Shown piece after piece: positions 26,839-36,098 of a stretch of 64,000 bases of DNA. A program made the translations under genes and the position numbers. The first letter of the stretch is position 1. Every line of letters starts with the position of its first letter. Source of the DNA: Acidimicrobiia bacterium (GTDB taxonomy: Bacteria > Actinomycetota > Acidimicrobiia > Spongiisociales > UBA11373); assembly GCA_029263095.1 (NCBI GenBank), contig JAJCYA010000001.1, forward strand, positions 1 to 64,000. Direction: 5' to 3'. A model generated the notes under the pieces. It had not been told where the DNA came from and did no database searches. It saw only the letters and a list, made by a program, of their open reading frames with translations.

Positions 26839-27021
26839 CTACCCGATGAAGTACATCCCAATCACAGCGTCTCCCAGATCGGGGTCCGTGGGCGACTGAG
26901 CCTCGGATGGAGCCACCCGATCGGTTTCGAGTGCCCGGCCGCCGGTCGCCCGGCTCAGCCGGCCGGCGTCGAGATCCAGCTGCTCCGACGTCTCGTTGCT
27001 CCCATTGTTGCCATCGACCAT
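26839..27021 (-). CDS. possible small acidic protein (60 residues)
   Basis: ATG at 27021 with GGAGAGGAG seven bases upstream, a clearly better signal than most shadows in the window. The peptide is rich in Asp, Glu, Ser and Gly (GNNGSNETSEQLDLDAGRL), with a hydrophobic end, AVIGMYFIG. It fills the otherwise empty stretch between the YwiC-like gene and the glucosidase gene. It has no known family and remains a candidate only. Confidence 0.4.
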   Translation of the reverse strand: MVDGNNGSNETSEQLDLDAGRLSRATGGRALETDRVAPSEAQSPTDPDLGDAVIGMYFIG

Positions 27022-27132
27022 GCGGTGGCTCCTCTCCGAAACTCGTGTGCCGCGGTACCGACAACGCATCTCGCCGACCCTCCGATCCCGCTTTGTCACA
27101 GGACCGACACACTTCGGAGTCAAACGGTGTCG

Positions 27133-29799
27133 CTACGAGCCGCCGATGAGTTCGGCAACGAGCCCGGTCCAACCCGTCTGATGGGAAGCGCCGAGTCCCG
27201 TCCCGTCGTCTCCGTGGAAGTACTCGTGGAACAGCAATAGATCCCTCCACAGCGGTTGGGAGCCCAGCTCGAAGGCAGTCCCGAGATATGGGCGGACCCC
27301 GGTCTCGCCCGGAAGAAAGATCCGGGCAAGACGCCTCCGCAGATCGTTGGCCACGGCACCAAGCGACATCTCGACGCCCGATCCCGTCGGGTACTCGACG
27401 ACGAAGTCGTCTCCGAGGTACGCGTCGAACTTCTCCAGGGCTTCGATGAGTAGGTAGTTGAGGGGGAACCACACCGGACCCCGCCAGTTCGAGTTTCCCC
27501 CGTACAGCGACGATGTGGATTCGGCGGGTTCGTACCCAATCTGGAAACCTCGGTCCTCGACCTCGATCTGGAACGGGTGCTCCTGGTGATACCGCGACAG
27601 CGAGCGGATGCCGTACGGCGACAGGAACTCGTCTTCGTCGAGGAGATAGCGGAGCACGGTGCGGAGCCGCTCCGGGGTGACGATGGCGGCGAGGTGACCA
27701 TGGCCGTGACCGAGCTCATCGACTCGAGCCACATTCCCGCTGAGATGAGGACGTCGTTCGAGGAACCAGTGCAGTCGCTTGTTGAACTCGGGCATCGAAT
27801 CCATCGTCTCCTGATCGATCACCGTCACCGCCAGCAATGGAATCAGCCCGACCATTGATCGCACTTTGAGCGGCTCTGTTCGTCCGTCGGGCAATCGGAG
27901 CACGTCGTAGAAGAATCCATCGTCGGAGTCCCACAGACAGTGATCGTCGGCGCTCATCGCAGTAGCGATCGACAGAAAGTGCTCAAAGAATTTGGTGGCG
28001 AGATCCTGATACACCGCGTCAGACCGCGACAGTTCGAGCGCGATCGCCAACATCTCGAGGGTGAAGGACGCCATCCAGGCGGTCCCATCGGACTGATCGA
28101 TACGACCGCCGCCGGGAAGAGGAGCGCTGCGATCGAAGACGCTGATGTTGTCGAGGCCTAGGAACCCACCCTCGAAGACGTTGTTGCCGTCGACGTCTTT
28201 GCGATTAACCCACCATGTGAAGTTGAACAGCAGTTTGTGGAAGATCCGCTCTAAGAATTCCACATCCCCCACTCCCCGCGTCTCGGCGTCGATCTCGTAG
28301 ACGCGACGAGCAGCCCAAGCGTGCACGGGAGGGTTTACGTCCCCGAATGCCCATTCGTAGGCTGGAAGCTGCCCGTTGGGGTGCATGTACCACTCCCTGG
28401 TGAGCAGCTCCAGCTGACGCTTCGCAAAGACCGGATCTATTCGAGCAAGCGGAAGGCAGTGGAACGCGGTGTCCCAGGCGGCGTACCAGGGGTATTCCCA
28501 AGTGTCGGGCATCGATAGGACGTCGAAGTTGTTCAGGTGCCGCCACTGATCGTTGCGTCCGACGCTACGGGACACAGCCCCTGGAGGACCATTCGGATCT
28601 CCATCCAACCATTGCTCCACGTCGTAGTAGTACAGCTGCTTGGTCCAGATCATCCCGGCAAACGCTGCCCGCTGAACTTGGCGCTCCACCGTGGGCAGAT
28701 CGGGCGGATGGATCGACTCGTAGAAGCCGTCGGCCTCCATCCGCCGCGACTCCACCGTCTCACCGAAACCTCCGAACGGATCAGTCGCCGCGTTGGCCGT
28801 CAGGCGCAGCCGGATAGTCGTTTCGGCACCCGGAGCGAGTTCGAGACGGTAGGCCGCAGCTGCCTTGGTTCCGTTCTCCGCGGGGTTGACCGCATCGGTC
28901 TCACCATCGACAAGCAGCCGATGGAACCCGTCCTTGACGTACGGAGAATCGTTCGGCTCATCCCAGACACGCTGGCGGTTGGTGTCGTTCTCGGTGAACA
29001 GGAGACGGTCACACCCATCGGCGTACAGCTGATAGCGGCCTAGGGCCGGATGATCGACGTCGATGGTGGCAACTCCCGGGGAAGTACGGATTGCCTTCGT
29101 CATTACCGGTCGGCCCGGCACGTCCCCCATTGGACCGCTCGGGTAGCCCCAGCCCCATGTGTTGCGAAACCACAGTGTTGGGAGCATATGGCACACCGCC
29201 GGCTCCGGTCCCTGGTTGGTGACTTGGATCTGCACGAGAATGTCGTCGGGACCAGCTTTGGCGTAGATCACGCGAACATCGAAGAAGCGGTCCTCCTCGA
29301 ACACCCCCGTGTCGACCAACTCAAACTCGGGATCGGCGGCTCCCCGATCCCTGCTCTCGTCAACCAGCCGATCGTATGGGAACTCGGATTGGGAGTATCT
29401 GTACAAGAAGTCGAGATAGCTGTGTGATGGCGTGGCGTCCAGGTGGAAGTAGGCCTCCTTGACATCCTCACCGTGGTTGCCTTCGGGCCCCGTCAGTCCA
29501 AATAGCCGTTCCTTGAGAATCGGGTCGCGCTCATTCCACAATGCGATTCCGAAGCACAGATACTGACTTCGGTCGCTGATTCCCGCCAAACCATCCTCGT
29601 TCCAGCGATAAGCCCTGCTACGAGCGTGGTCGTGGGGGAAATGCTCCCAAGCGTCGCCGACGGTGCTGTAGTCCTCCCGCACCGTGCCCCACGCCCGGTC
29701 GCTGAGGTACGGGCCCCACAGATCCCAATCGGCATCACCGGCATCGCGCTGCGCGAGGCGTGCATGTTCTCGAGAGGCAGCTTCGCGGTCGGTACTCAC
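27133..29799 (-). CDS. large glucosidase, GH63/MGH1-like (alpha/alpha)6 barrel
   Basis: 888 residues, no signal peptide, so cytosolic. The N-terminal beta domain (RAYRWNEDGLAGISDRSQ) is followed by the toroid with WDTAFHCLPLARIDP, YEWAFGDVNPPVHAWA, QSDGTAWMASFTLEML and NWRGPVWFPLNYLLIEAL. These match proteins annotated as glucosidase or mannosyl-oligosaccharide-glucosidase-like in actinobacteria and cyanobacteria. GH63 relatives act on alpha-glucosides such as glucosylglycerate or oligosaccharides; the actual substrate is unknown. Start GTG at 29799. Confidence 0.88.
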   Translation of the reverse strand: MSTDREAASREHARLAQRDAGDADWDLWGPYLSDRAWGTVREDYSTVGDAWEHFPHDHARSRAYRWNEDGLAGISDRSQYLCFGIALWNERDPILKERLFGLTGPEGNHGEDVKEAYFHLDATPSHSYLDFLYRYSQSEFPYDRLVDESRDRGAADPEFELVDTGVFEEDRFFDVRVIYAKAGPDDILVQIQVTNQGPEPAVCHMLPTLWFRNTWGWGYPSGPMGDVPGRPVMTKAIRTSPGVATIDVDHPALGRYQLYADGCDRLLFTENDTNRQRVWDEPNDSPYVKDGFHRLLVDGETDAVNPAENGTKAAAAYRLELAPGAETTIRLRLTANAATDPFGGFGETVESRRMEADGFYESIHPPDLPTVERQVQRAAFAGMIWTKQLYYYDVEQWLDGDPNGPPGAVSRSVGRNDQWRHLNNFDVLSMPDTWEYPWYAAWDTAFHCLPLARIDPVFAKRQLELLTREWYMHPNGQLPAYEWAFGDVNPPVHAWAARRVYEIDAETRGVGDVEFLERIFHKLLFNFTWWVNRKDVDGNNVFEGGFLGLDNISVFDRSAPLPGGGRIDQSDGTAWMASFTLEMLAIALELSRSDAVYQDLATKFFEHFLSIATAMSADDHCLWDSDDGFFYDVLRLPDGRTEPLKVRSMVGLIPLLAVTVIDQETMDSMPEFNKRLHWFLERRPHLSGNVARVDELGHGHGHLAAIVTPERLRTVLRYLLDEDEFLSPYGIRSLSRYHQEHPFQIEVEDRGFQIGYEPAESTSSLYGGNSNWRGPVWFPLNYLLIEALEKFDAYLGDDFVVEYPTGSGVEMSLGAVANDLRRRLARIFLPGETGVRPYLGTAFELGSQPLWRDLLLFHEYFHGDDGTGLGASHQTGWTGLVAELIGGS

Positions 29800-29894
29800 C
29801 TTGTTACTCGCTTCACTTGGAACTCAAGGCCGGAACGTCGACCCCCATTCCCGGCTGTGAGCTACCAGCGAGAGGGCTCTCGGGACTCCGATCG

Positions 29895-31103
29895 TCAGTC
29901 CACAATCGCTTCGGCCACCTGCAGGGCCAGCCAGGGGGCAACAGAGTATTTGCCGGTGTCGATTGAGAAGTAGGAGCCGAGACGTTTGATACCGATGCGA
30001 TCACGCTGATGGAGGGTGGACTCCGGATCGTTCAAGTCGCCCCGACCGCGTGCGAACACCCAACCACCCTCAAGCCGAATCTCGGTCGCGTCCTCCTCAA
30101 TGCGGCTCACAGACGGAATGATTCGACCAAGCTGGCTGAATATGTCGTCGGTGAGAGCCTTGCGCTCAGAGGCATCGAGCTGCGGCAGCAGCGGCGGGTC
30201 GATGGCCTCTCCCGACGCCAAGAGCCCGGTCGGGTACCAGGAGACGTACAACTCACGGCCGTTGTAGTTCTTGACGTCGCCAAAGGCGCCGGTGCAGAGC
30301 ACGGCTGATGGCGTCTCAACACGTTGTCGAGTCTCGATGAAGAGTGCGAGACGGTAGCGATGCGACAACTCGTGATCCTGCTGGATTCCAAGCGATGCGT
30401 CGATACGTGGCCGACCCTCCCACAACGCATTGACCACCACGTCGTATGGGCCATCCGTTCCGACATCCGTCTTGACCCAGAACGGGCCCTGCATGCCCCC
30501 GTCGCGGGCGTCCACTCCGAGCACGCGAGTCGCCATTTGCGACTCGATGCCCTTCTCGGCGGCCAGGGAGTCGATGAATCGATCTGCCACCCACCGGGTC
30601 GATAGAGATCGTTCCGGCACCACGAAGCCTGCGCTCACGAAGGCCGGATCGGCGATCTGGCCGACCTCACGTTCGGAGAGTTCGGTCACACGGGCATCGG
30701 AGATGTCGACTAGGTAGTCGCCCGCCGCAGGATGAGAACGAATCAGTGCAGTCAGGGATTCGAAGTAGGTCCGCATTCCAGCTGCGCTCACCACCGAGTC
30801 GCGATGCAATAGAACCGTGTCTTCCGACTCGGTGATATTCCTCAGCGGACACCCGAGGAGCTCTTCCATCAGTGGCCGGAAGGCCAACCCCCCTGGTAGA
30901 ACCCTTTGAGCGGTCCGCAGTGATGGGTCGGCCGCGTAGAGAAACCCCAAGTGGATCTTGCCCTCATTCCAGCGACTGGCGCCCGAGAACGGAGCAGCGG
31001 CGGCGTCGTACAGAGCCACTTGGGCACCCCTCCTTGCCAGGAACAGGGCCGTCGCACTTCCCATGATTCCGGCCCCCAACACCGCAACCCGGCGTGGCTT
31101 CAC
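29895..31103 (-). CDS. FAD-dependent oxidoreductase, DAO family
   Basis: 402 residues. N-terminal dinucleotide motif VAVLGAGIMGSATALFLARRGAQV, then SGASRWNEGKIHLGF, a pattern seen in D-amino-acid-oxidase-like proteins encoded in polysaccharide loci. Ends FSIDTGKYSVAPWLALQVAE. Its substrate is unknown. It lies 42 bp downstream of a sugar-ketoisomerase-like cupin gene and opposite a glycosyltransferase gene, so a role in modifying a surface sugar or its precursor is plausible (inference from context). Confidence 0.85.
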   Translation of the reverse strand: MKPRRVAVLGAGIMGSATALFLARRGAQVALYDAAAAPFSGASRWNEGKIHLGFLYAADPSLRTAQRVLPGGLAFRPLMEELLGCPLRNITESEDTVLLHRDSVVSAAGMRTYFESLTALIRSHPAAGDYLVDISDARVTELSEREVGQIADPAFVSAGFVVPERSLSTRWVADRFIDSLAAEKGIESQMATRVLGVDARDGGMQGPFWVKTDVGTDGPYDVVVNALWEGRPRIDASLGIQQDHELSHRYRLALFIETRQRVETPSAVLCTGAFGDVKNYNGRELYVSWYPTGLLASGEAIDPPLLPQLDASERKALTDDIFSQLGRIIPSVSRIEEDATEIRLEGGWVFARGRGDLNDPESTLHQRDRIGIKRLGSYFSIDTGKYSVAPWLALQVAEAIVD

Positions 31104-31145
31104 GGTCGATCGGTATCCGGCTCGTACAAGGCCCCTGGGATTGAG

Positions 31146-31598
31146 TCACCCAACGCGATCAGCATCCCGAGCGACATAGCCCTCCGGGTCATAGTCCCCG
31201 CTCGCCAAGCCAAGCAGTACCGAGTCGTCTGTGATAAACCTGAGTGAACTCCAGACACCCGGCTCGATCAGTAGCCCGGTTTGCGGGTCATTGAGAACGA
31301 TCGACTGACGACGGTCGTGCAAACGGATGTCCACTTCTACTGCACCCGACAGACAGATCAGGACCTGTCGTTGCTCTCTGTGTGCGTGACGACCTCGGAT
31401 CGTTTCTCTCGGGACATCTCGAATGACGAACACCCGGTGGGGTGGGAACGGCATCTGTTCGAACGGCACCAGACTGCCACGCTCATCATCGAACCTGGGG
31501 GCCCTCACCAGGCTTACCTTCCCTTCCAACCAGGCTTCGGGAGCGGTTTCGTGTGGTTCTGCTGGTGGAGTCACCTGATATCCTCCGAGGCGGGGCAA
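31146..31598 (-). CDS. WxcM/FdtA-like cupin (sugar 3,4-ketoisomerase family)
   Basis: 150 residues. Single cupin of the FdtA/QdtA/WxcM type: FDDERGSLVPFEQMPF, VFVIRDVPRETIRGRHAHRE (metal-free His-rich barrel) and LLIEPGVWSSLRFITDDSVLLGLAS. Known members isomerise dTDP-4-keto-6-deoxyglucose to the 3-keto sugar in O-antigen or glycan synthesis. The divergent glycosyltransferase at 31769 supports a surface-glycan role. The start may lie a little inside the open frame. Confidence 0.85.
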   Translation of the reverse strand: MPRLGGYQVTPPAEPHETAPEAWLEGKVSLVRAPRFDDERGSLVPFEQMPFPPHRVFVIRDVPRETIRGRHAHREQRQVLICLSGAVEVDIRLHDRRQSIVLNDPQTGLLIEPGVWSSLRFITDDSVLLGLASGDYDPEGYVARDADRVG

Positions 31599-31768
31599 AA
31601 GGAGATTGAACGCCGCTGGTCTCTCCCAATCCTCGAGAAGATCGAAGCGGTGTAGTTAGGCCATCCCTTGATTCATCGTACCTTCGACGCCACCACCAGC
31701 GGTATGCCGGTTGATGCCTTGCACTCTGTCCGTCGTGGATCTGATGCGGATGAAGCCACTCAGCAGCC

Positions 31769-32650
31769 ATGAGCTCGCCCCCTCTGCTCTCGATCGGGAT
31801 CCCGCTGTACGCAGCGGCTGAGTTCTACGACAACATCGTGTCCAACATCGACGGGATCGACTACCCGAACGTCGAGATCCTCATCTCCGACAGGCACGGT
31901 CTGGACGACACCATCGAACGGCTCGAAGAGCGGTACCGCGACGATGACCGGGTCACGACCCACCAACACGACGACGGACTCGGCTGGTGGCACAACTACA
32001 ACTTTCTCCTCGCACAGGCCTCGGGCAAGTACTTCCGCTGGCTCCCCCAGGACGACCTTCTGCCGAAGCGGGGTCTGGACAAGCTGGTCGATCGCCTGGA
32101 AGAGGACCCGGAGATCATCCTGGTGTACAACCTGATCGAGAACCTGGATGCAGCCGGCCGAGTTGTGAGCACCGGTGGACACGATCTGAAGCATGCGGCC
32201 AAGCGCCGAAGGCCGTGGAGATATCGCGATGCCCTGAGCGTGGCAGCGCAGCTGCATCATCAGGGAGCGGGCGCCGGCATCCTTCGGCGAGACCAAGTCG
32301 TCGCTGCCGGCATTGCCATTCCACCGGTCCGGGGCGGACTGGGAGGAACACTGGCGTTCCGGTACGCCCTGGCTTGTCGTGGTCGCTTCGAAATGGTCAC
32401 CGATGTCGTCGGCCATTACCGGTGGCACACCGGCAACTACAGCGTCTACACCCGCAAGACCTGGCGCAACAAGTGGGACTACTTCAAGGTTGCCCGCTCA
32501 TTTGATCAACCGGGGGGCACTCGAGCGGTCCGGGTGGCAAGGAACGCGGCCCTACTGGTGGCGTCGGTGATCGTCGGTCCCGCCATTCAGTTTGCGTGGT
32601 GGCGGAGTCCTCGCGGGCGCCTCGCCCGGCGGACGTTGCGTTCCGAATAG
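31769..32650 (+). CDS. family 2 glycosyltransferase
   Basis: 293 residues with GT-A fold signatures: LLSIGIPLYAAAEF at the start, YPNVEILISDRHGLDDT, and the Asp motif in RWLPQDDLLPKRGLDKL. After about residue 260 it ends in a short hydrophobic/basic tail (ALLVASVIVGPAIQFAWW) that may touch the membrane. It should transfer a sugar from a nucleotide donor to a glycan acceptor. Transcribed away from the cupin and FAD oxidoreductase genes. Confidence 0.9.
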   Translation: MSSPPLLSIGIPLYAAAEFYDNIVSNIDGIDYPNVEILISDRHGLDDTIERLEERYRDDDRVTTHQHDDGLGWWHNYNFLLAQASGKYFRWLPQDDLLPKRGLDKLVDRLEEDPEIILVYNLIENLDAAGRVVSTGGHDLKHAAKRRRPWRYRDALSVAAQLHHQGAGAGILRRDQVVAAGIAIPPVRGGLGGTLAFRYALACRGRFEMVTDVVGHYRWHTGNYSVYTRKTWRNKWDYFKVARSFDQPGGTRAVRVARNAALLVASVIVGPAIQFAWWRSPRGRLARRTLRSE

Positions 32651-32908
32651 CCTCTTTCGCCGCGAGTCGGCGTTCCGGAAGGGTTGGCCGCGTGCCGCCG
32701 CAACACGCTGAGCACTTCGCTCAGGACGCGGGGGCGCTGGGTGTTGGGGTCAGGATCTAGGGACCAGGCCAGGATGAGCCGTCCACCCAGCGGAAACAGA
32801 CGCTGCCGTATCTAGACGAGCGTCTCAGCCATGGACCGTTCCACCGTTTCGGCATACGTTGCCGAACAGGTGGTCCGAAGGGCGGACCACAGACAAGGAG
32901 ACGTTCCA

Positions 32909-33754
32909 ATGACAAACACCGATCAGAGGCCAATCCTGGTGCTTGGCGCAACCGGCAAGACCGGCCGCCGAGTGGCAGACCGCCTCGCCGCCAGTGGCGT
33001 CGCAGTCCGCGCCGGATCTCGCCACGGCACTCCCCCGTTCGACTGGCATGACCCCGCCACGTGGTCCCCGGCCCTCGACGGAGTGCGCGCCGCGTACATT
33101 TCCTACTACCCCGATCTTGCGGTGCAAGGCGCAGTCGAGGCGACCGGTGAATTCGCCAAGGTGGCAGTCGACCACGGCGTCAATCGCTTGGTGTTGCTCG
33201 CTGGGCGGGGCGAGGAGGAGGCAGAACGCGCCGAGGAGGGCGTCGCAGATTCGGGCGCGGATCTCACAATCGTCCGCTCAACATGGTTCATGCAGAATTT
33301 CAGCGAGGGTGACTTTCGGCCGCAGTTGCTCAACGGGCTGGTGACCCTTCCCGCCGGGGACATGGTCGAGCCGTTCGTCGACATCGACGACCTGGCCGAT
33401 GTGGCGGTGGCAGCACTGACTGAGGACGGCCACGCCGGCCAGCTGTACGAATTGACGGGACCTCGGTTGCTGACATTCGCCGAAGCGATCGAGGAAATCT
33501 CGAGGGCAACCGGTCGCGACATCCGATATGCACCGGTGTCGGTTGAGGAGTTCGCGGCCGCGATGGCCACCCAGGGAGTGCCGCAGGAAGCTATCGAGAT
33601 CTTCAGCTTCCTGTTCGGCGAGGTCCTCGACGGCCGCAACGCGCACCTGACCGACGGTGTTCAGCGGGCGCTGGGACGAGAGCCGCGGGACTTCGAACAC
33701 TTCGCCCAGGATGCCGCAGCTGCGGGCGCCTGGGATTCGAGCCAGAAGGGATAG
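32909..33754 (+). CDS. NmrA-like NAD(P)-binding protein
   Basis: 281 residues from ATG at 32909, preceded by AAGGAG at eight bases. Short-chain extended reductase fold: ILVLGATGKTGRRVADRLAA at the N-terminus, LVLLAGRGEEEAE, and IVRSTWFMQNFSEG in place of an active-site Tyr-x3-Lys. This places it with NmrA/HSCARG-type redox sensors or quinone-reductase-like proteins. First gene of a unit with a DUF1772 membrane protein five bases downstream. The 258 bp before it contain no gene that I can support. Confidence 0.9.
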   Translation: MTNTDQRPILVLGATGKTGRRVADRLAASGVAVRAGSRHGTPPFDWHDPATWSPALDGVRAAYISYYPDLAVQGAVEATGEFAKVAVDHGVNRLVLLAGRGEEEAERAEEGVADSGADLTIVRSTWFMQNFSEGDFRPQLLNGLVTLPAGDMVEPFVDIDDLADVAVAALTEDGHAGQLYELTGPRLLTFAEAIEEISRATGRDIRYAPVSVEEFAAAMATQGVPQEAIEIFSFLFGEVLDGRNAHLTDGVQRALGREPRDFEHFAQDAAAAGAWDSSQKG

Positions 33755-33759
33755 GAATC

Positions 33760-34257
33760 ATGGACGCACTTCAGGGAACCGCACTCATTGCGGCAACGAT
33801 CACGATGGGCATCGCCGCTGGGGTCTACACCCTCTACATGGTCGTGATCATGCCGGGATTGGCCAGAACGGACGACCGCACCTTCGTTGGCGCGTTTCAG
33901 CAGATCGACAGGGCAATTGTTGGCCCATTCCTCTTGGTGTTCTTCATTGGACCGCTCGGACTGGGGACTTGGGCAGCCGCGCTCCACATCGGAGATGCAG
34001 ACCCGACTGCGTTCAGGCTGATCGCGGCTGCGGTCGGTCTGCAGGTAGTCATGGCCCTCATCACGTTGAGCGTCAACGTGCCGCTCAACAACAGAATCAG
34101 GGCGGCTGGGGACCCAAGTCGGATTGGCGATCTAGCCGCCGTCCGGCATAGGTTCAACGAGCATCGCTGGGTCCGCTGGAACCGAGTTCGGACGCTTGCT
34201 GCCCTTGTGGCGTTCGGGCTGATCTCATGGTCGCTCGTGCTAAGCGGTGGGAAATGA
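33760..34257 (+). CDS. DUF1772 membrane protein (anthrone-oxygenase-like)
   Basis: 165 residues, four membrane segments. The DUF1772 pattern is visible: AGVYTLYMVVIMPGLARTDD, FQQIDRAIVGPFL, LSVNVPLNNRI, and FNEHRWVRWNRVRTLAA. Related proteins in aromatic polyketide clusters are anthrone oxygenases, but most bacterial copies have no known role. Five bases after the NmrA-like gene, so co-translated; an NmrA + DUF1772 pair suggests handling of a quinone-like compound (inference). Confidence 0.88.
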   Translation: MDALQGTALIAATITMGIAAGVYTLYMVVIMPGLARTDDRTFVGAFQQIDRAIVGPFLLVFFIGPLGLGTWAAALHIGDADPTAFRLIAAAVGLQVVMALITLSVNVPLNNRIRAAGDPSRIGDLAAVRHRFNEHRWVRWNRVRTLAALVAFGLISWSLVLSGGK

Positions 34258-34298
34258 GCCCGACCGACGGCGACGCCGAATGACCTCCACATCGAATC

Positions 34299-34332
34299 TC
34301 GTCCGGGTGACGCACGTGTGTCGCCCGGACGA
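34299..34332 (+). promoter_or_regulatory. 34-bp inverted repeat in the araC-family leader
   Basis: A 17-bp arm (TCGTCCGGGTGACGCAC) faces its near-perfect complement, centred on CACGTG. Only two pairs depart from Watson-Crick, and both are G-T pairs that would still hold in plus-strand RNA, so the element could be a terminator of the DUF1772 unit or an RNA structure. It is also a candidate operator for the regulator 60 bp downstream. Confidence 0.6.
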
Positions 34333-34336
34333 GCTC

Positions 34337-34359
34337 GTTCGCCGGCCATGCGGGCGAAC
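34337..34359 (+). promoter_or_regulatory. second short hairpin before the araC-family gene
   Basis: GTTCGCC pairs with GGCGAAC around a nine-base loop, four bases after the larger inverted repeat and about 30 bases before the ATG. Two successive hairpins in a 130-base leader suggest transcription or translation control; no terminal T run is present. Confidence 0.4.
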
Positions 34360-34390
34360 CTACCGGGGACACCTTTGCTACCGTCGGCGC

Positions 34391-35335
34391 ATGGATGCCC
34401 TCTCCGGTCTACTAGATGGCACCCGGGCTCGCCATGCCTTCCTGCTCCGAACGTCGTGGTCTGGGCCCTGGGCCCTGCGTGTCATGACAGAAGAGGTCAT
34501 GACCACCCTGGCCGCGTCCCGAGGCCAGTTCTGGATCATCCACGAGGGCCTCGAACCGATCCTCGTCGGTCCCGGCGACTTTGCGATCACCCGGGGGCCT
34601 GAGCATTACATCGTGGCGGATCATCCCGACACAGAGCCGACAATCGAGATCCACCCGGGACAGGTGTGCAAGTCGCTCACCGGCCAGCCCCTCGAAAACG
34701 AGATGTCTCTTGGTGTACGGAGCTGGGGGAATCACGACGAGGGAGAAACAGTGATGCTCGTCGGTGCCTACAACTCCTTCGGCGAGATCGGCGAGCGCCT
34801 GATCCGAACGTTGCCGCCTGCGATCCGCCTGACGCCCGACGACTGGGACGGCACGTTGGTGACACTCCTCAACGACGAAGTGGTGAAGGACAACCCGGGT
34901 CAGGAGACAGTCCTCGACCGGATGCTCGATTTGCTCGTCGTCACGGCCTTGCGAGCCTGGTTCGATCGACCTGACGCCGAGCCGCCTGCGTGGTACAAGG
35001 CGCAGTCCGACCCGATCGTTGGGACGGCCTTGCGGCTCATGCAGAACAACCCTGCCGAGCCCTGGACGGTCGCCAGCGTCGCAGCCGAGACCGGAGTGTC
35101 CCGAGCTGTGCTCGCGCGTCGATTCAACGAGCTGCTCGGCGAGCCACCGATCAGCTTCCTCGCCTCGTGGCGGATCGAGCTCGCCGCGGACCTGCTCCGC
35201 CGACGTGACATGACTGTGGGCGCCGTAGCCCAACAAGTCGGGTACTCGACCCCATATGCGCTCAGCACAGCCTTCAAGCGGCTACGAGGCATCAGCCCAA
35301 GCGAGCACCGAGAGTTGGTGGCGGCTACCGCCTGA
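34391..35335 (+). CDS. AraC-family regulator with N-terminal cupin
   Basis: 314 residues from ATG at 34391; an open frame continues upstream to 34247 through the hairpins. The N-terminal cupin_6-type sensor (LRTSWSGPWALRVM, ILVGPGDFAITRGPEHYI, VMLVGAYNSFGEIGERL) is followed at about 210 by two helix-turn-helix motifs (WTVASVAAETGVSRAVLARR, MTVGAVAQQVGYSTPYALST). Similar proteins regulate nearby oxidoreductase genes. The NmrA-DUF1772 pair directly upstream is the likely target. Confidence 0.93.
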   Translation: MDALSGLLDGTRARHAFLLRTSWSGPWALRVMTEEVMTTLAASRGQFWIIHEGLEPILVGPGDFAITRGPEHYIVADHPDTEPTIEIHPGQVCKSLTGQPLENEMSLGVRSWGNHDEGETVMLVGAYNSFGEIGERLIRTLPPAIRLTPDDWDGTLVTLLNDEVVKDNPGQETVLDRMLDLLVVTALRAWFDRPDAEPPAWYKAQSDPIVGTALRLMQNNPAEPWTVASVAAETGVSRAVLARRFNELLGEPPISFLASWRIELAADLLRRRDMTVGAVAQQVGYSTPYALSTAFKRLRGISPSEHRELVAATA

Positions 35336-35501
35336 AATCCGCTCACAGCGACCCCGGCGAACCGGTCACGGAGCCAAAGCAGATCAACGTGCCCCAAACG
35401 CGCCTGATTCGAACATGAACCGCTGGGTGTCCAATAAGACTGAACTCGAAGCTACCCGCAGTGCACACGGAGGTGGTAGCGGATTAGGCGCGCCCGCCCG
35501 G

Positions 35502-36098
35502 TCAGCGCTCAGCGACAGCGGCGAGGATGGTTCGCGCTCCGGTGGTAGCGATTGTTGCTGTTTCGTCGGGAGCCTTGACGGATTGCTCGACGAGACCGTT
35601 GAGCATGTGTCGCACCAAGACGACATCGATGTCAGGGGTGAGGTCGCGACGAAAGACTCCGCGTTGTTGTCCTTGTTCGAGTACCTCACGAACGCAGCGG
35701 TTGAGGGCATCGTCGTACTCACTGAGCGTTGCTCGGGCGTCGGCTGAGAGCCCGTGCTCGATGCCGGGCGCATGATGGGCGTGGACCCCAAGCGACACGA
35801 CGTGGCGCACGAGCTGTTCGAGCTTTCCCTCGGGATCGTCGACAACGCGCAATGAGGACTCGAGCAGTTGGATGCTCTCTCGGTTGTGGCGGCCGATCGC
35901 CTCGGCAACGATGCTGTCCACATCGCGATAGTGGTTGTACAGCGTCTGACGCGATACGCCAGCAGTCTCGGCGACTTTCATCATCGTCACGGCCCCGAGA
36001 CCATCGTGGGCGATGAGTTCCAGTGCTGCGTGGATGATCCGATCCTCGGTCGAGGACCCCGCGGCAGCTGACGCTGGCCGCTCTGAAGAAGGTGTCAT
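35502..36098 (-). CDS. TetR-family repressor of the adjacent exporter
   Basis: 198 residues from ATG at 36098. N-terminal TetR DNA-binding domain (IIHAALELIAHDGLGAVTMM, VAETAGVSRQTLYNHYRDVD); the helical ligand-binding part has no assigned ligand. Last gene of an operon with DrrAB-type transporter genes, overlapping the permease gene by four bases. Probably represses its own operon through the palindromes before the ATPase gene. Confidence 0.93.
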   Translation of the reverse strand: MTPSSERPASAAAGSSTEDRIIHAALELIAHDGLGAVTMMKVAETAGVSRQTLYNHYRDVDSIVAEAIGRHNRESIQLLESSLRVVDDPEGKLEQLVRHVVSLGVHAHHAPGIEHGLSADARATLSEYDDALNRCVREVLEQGQQRGVFRRDLTPDIDVVLVRHMLNGLVEQSVKAPDETATIATTGARTILAAVAER

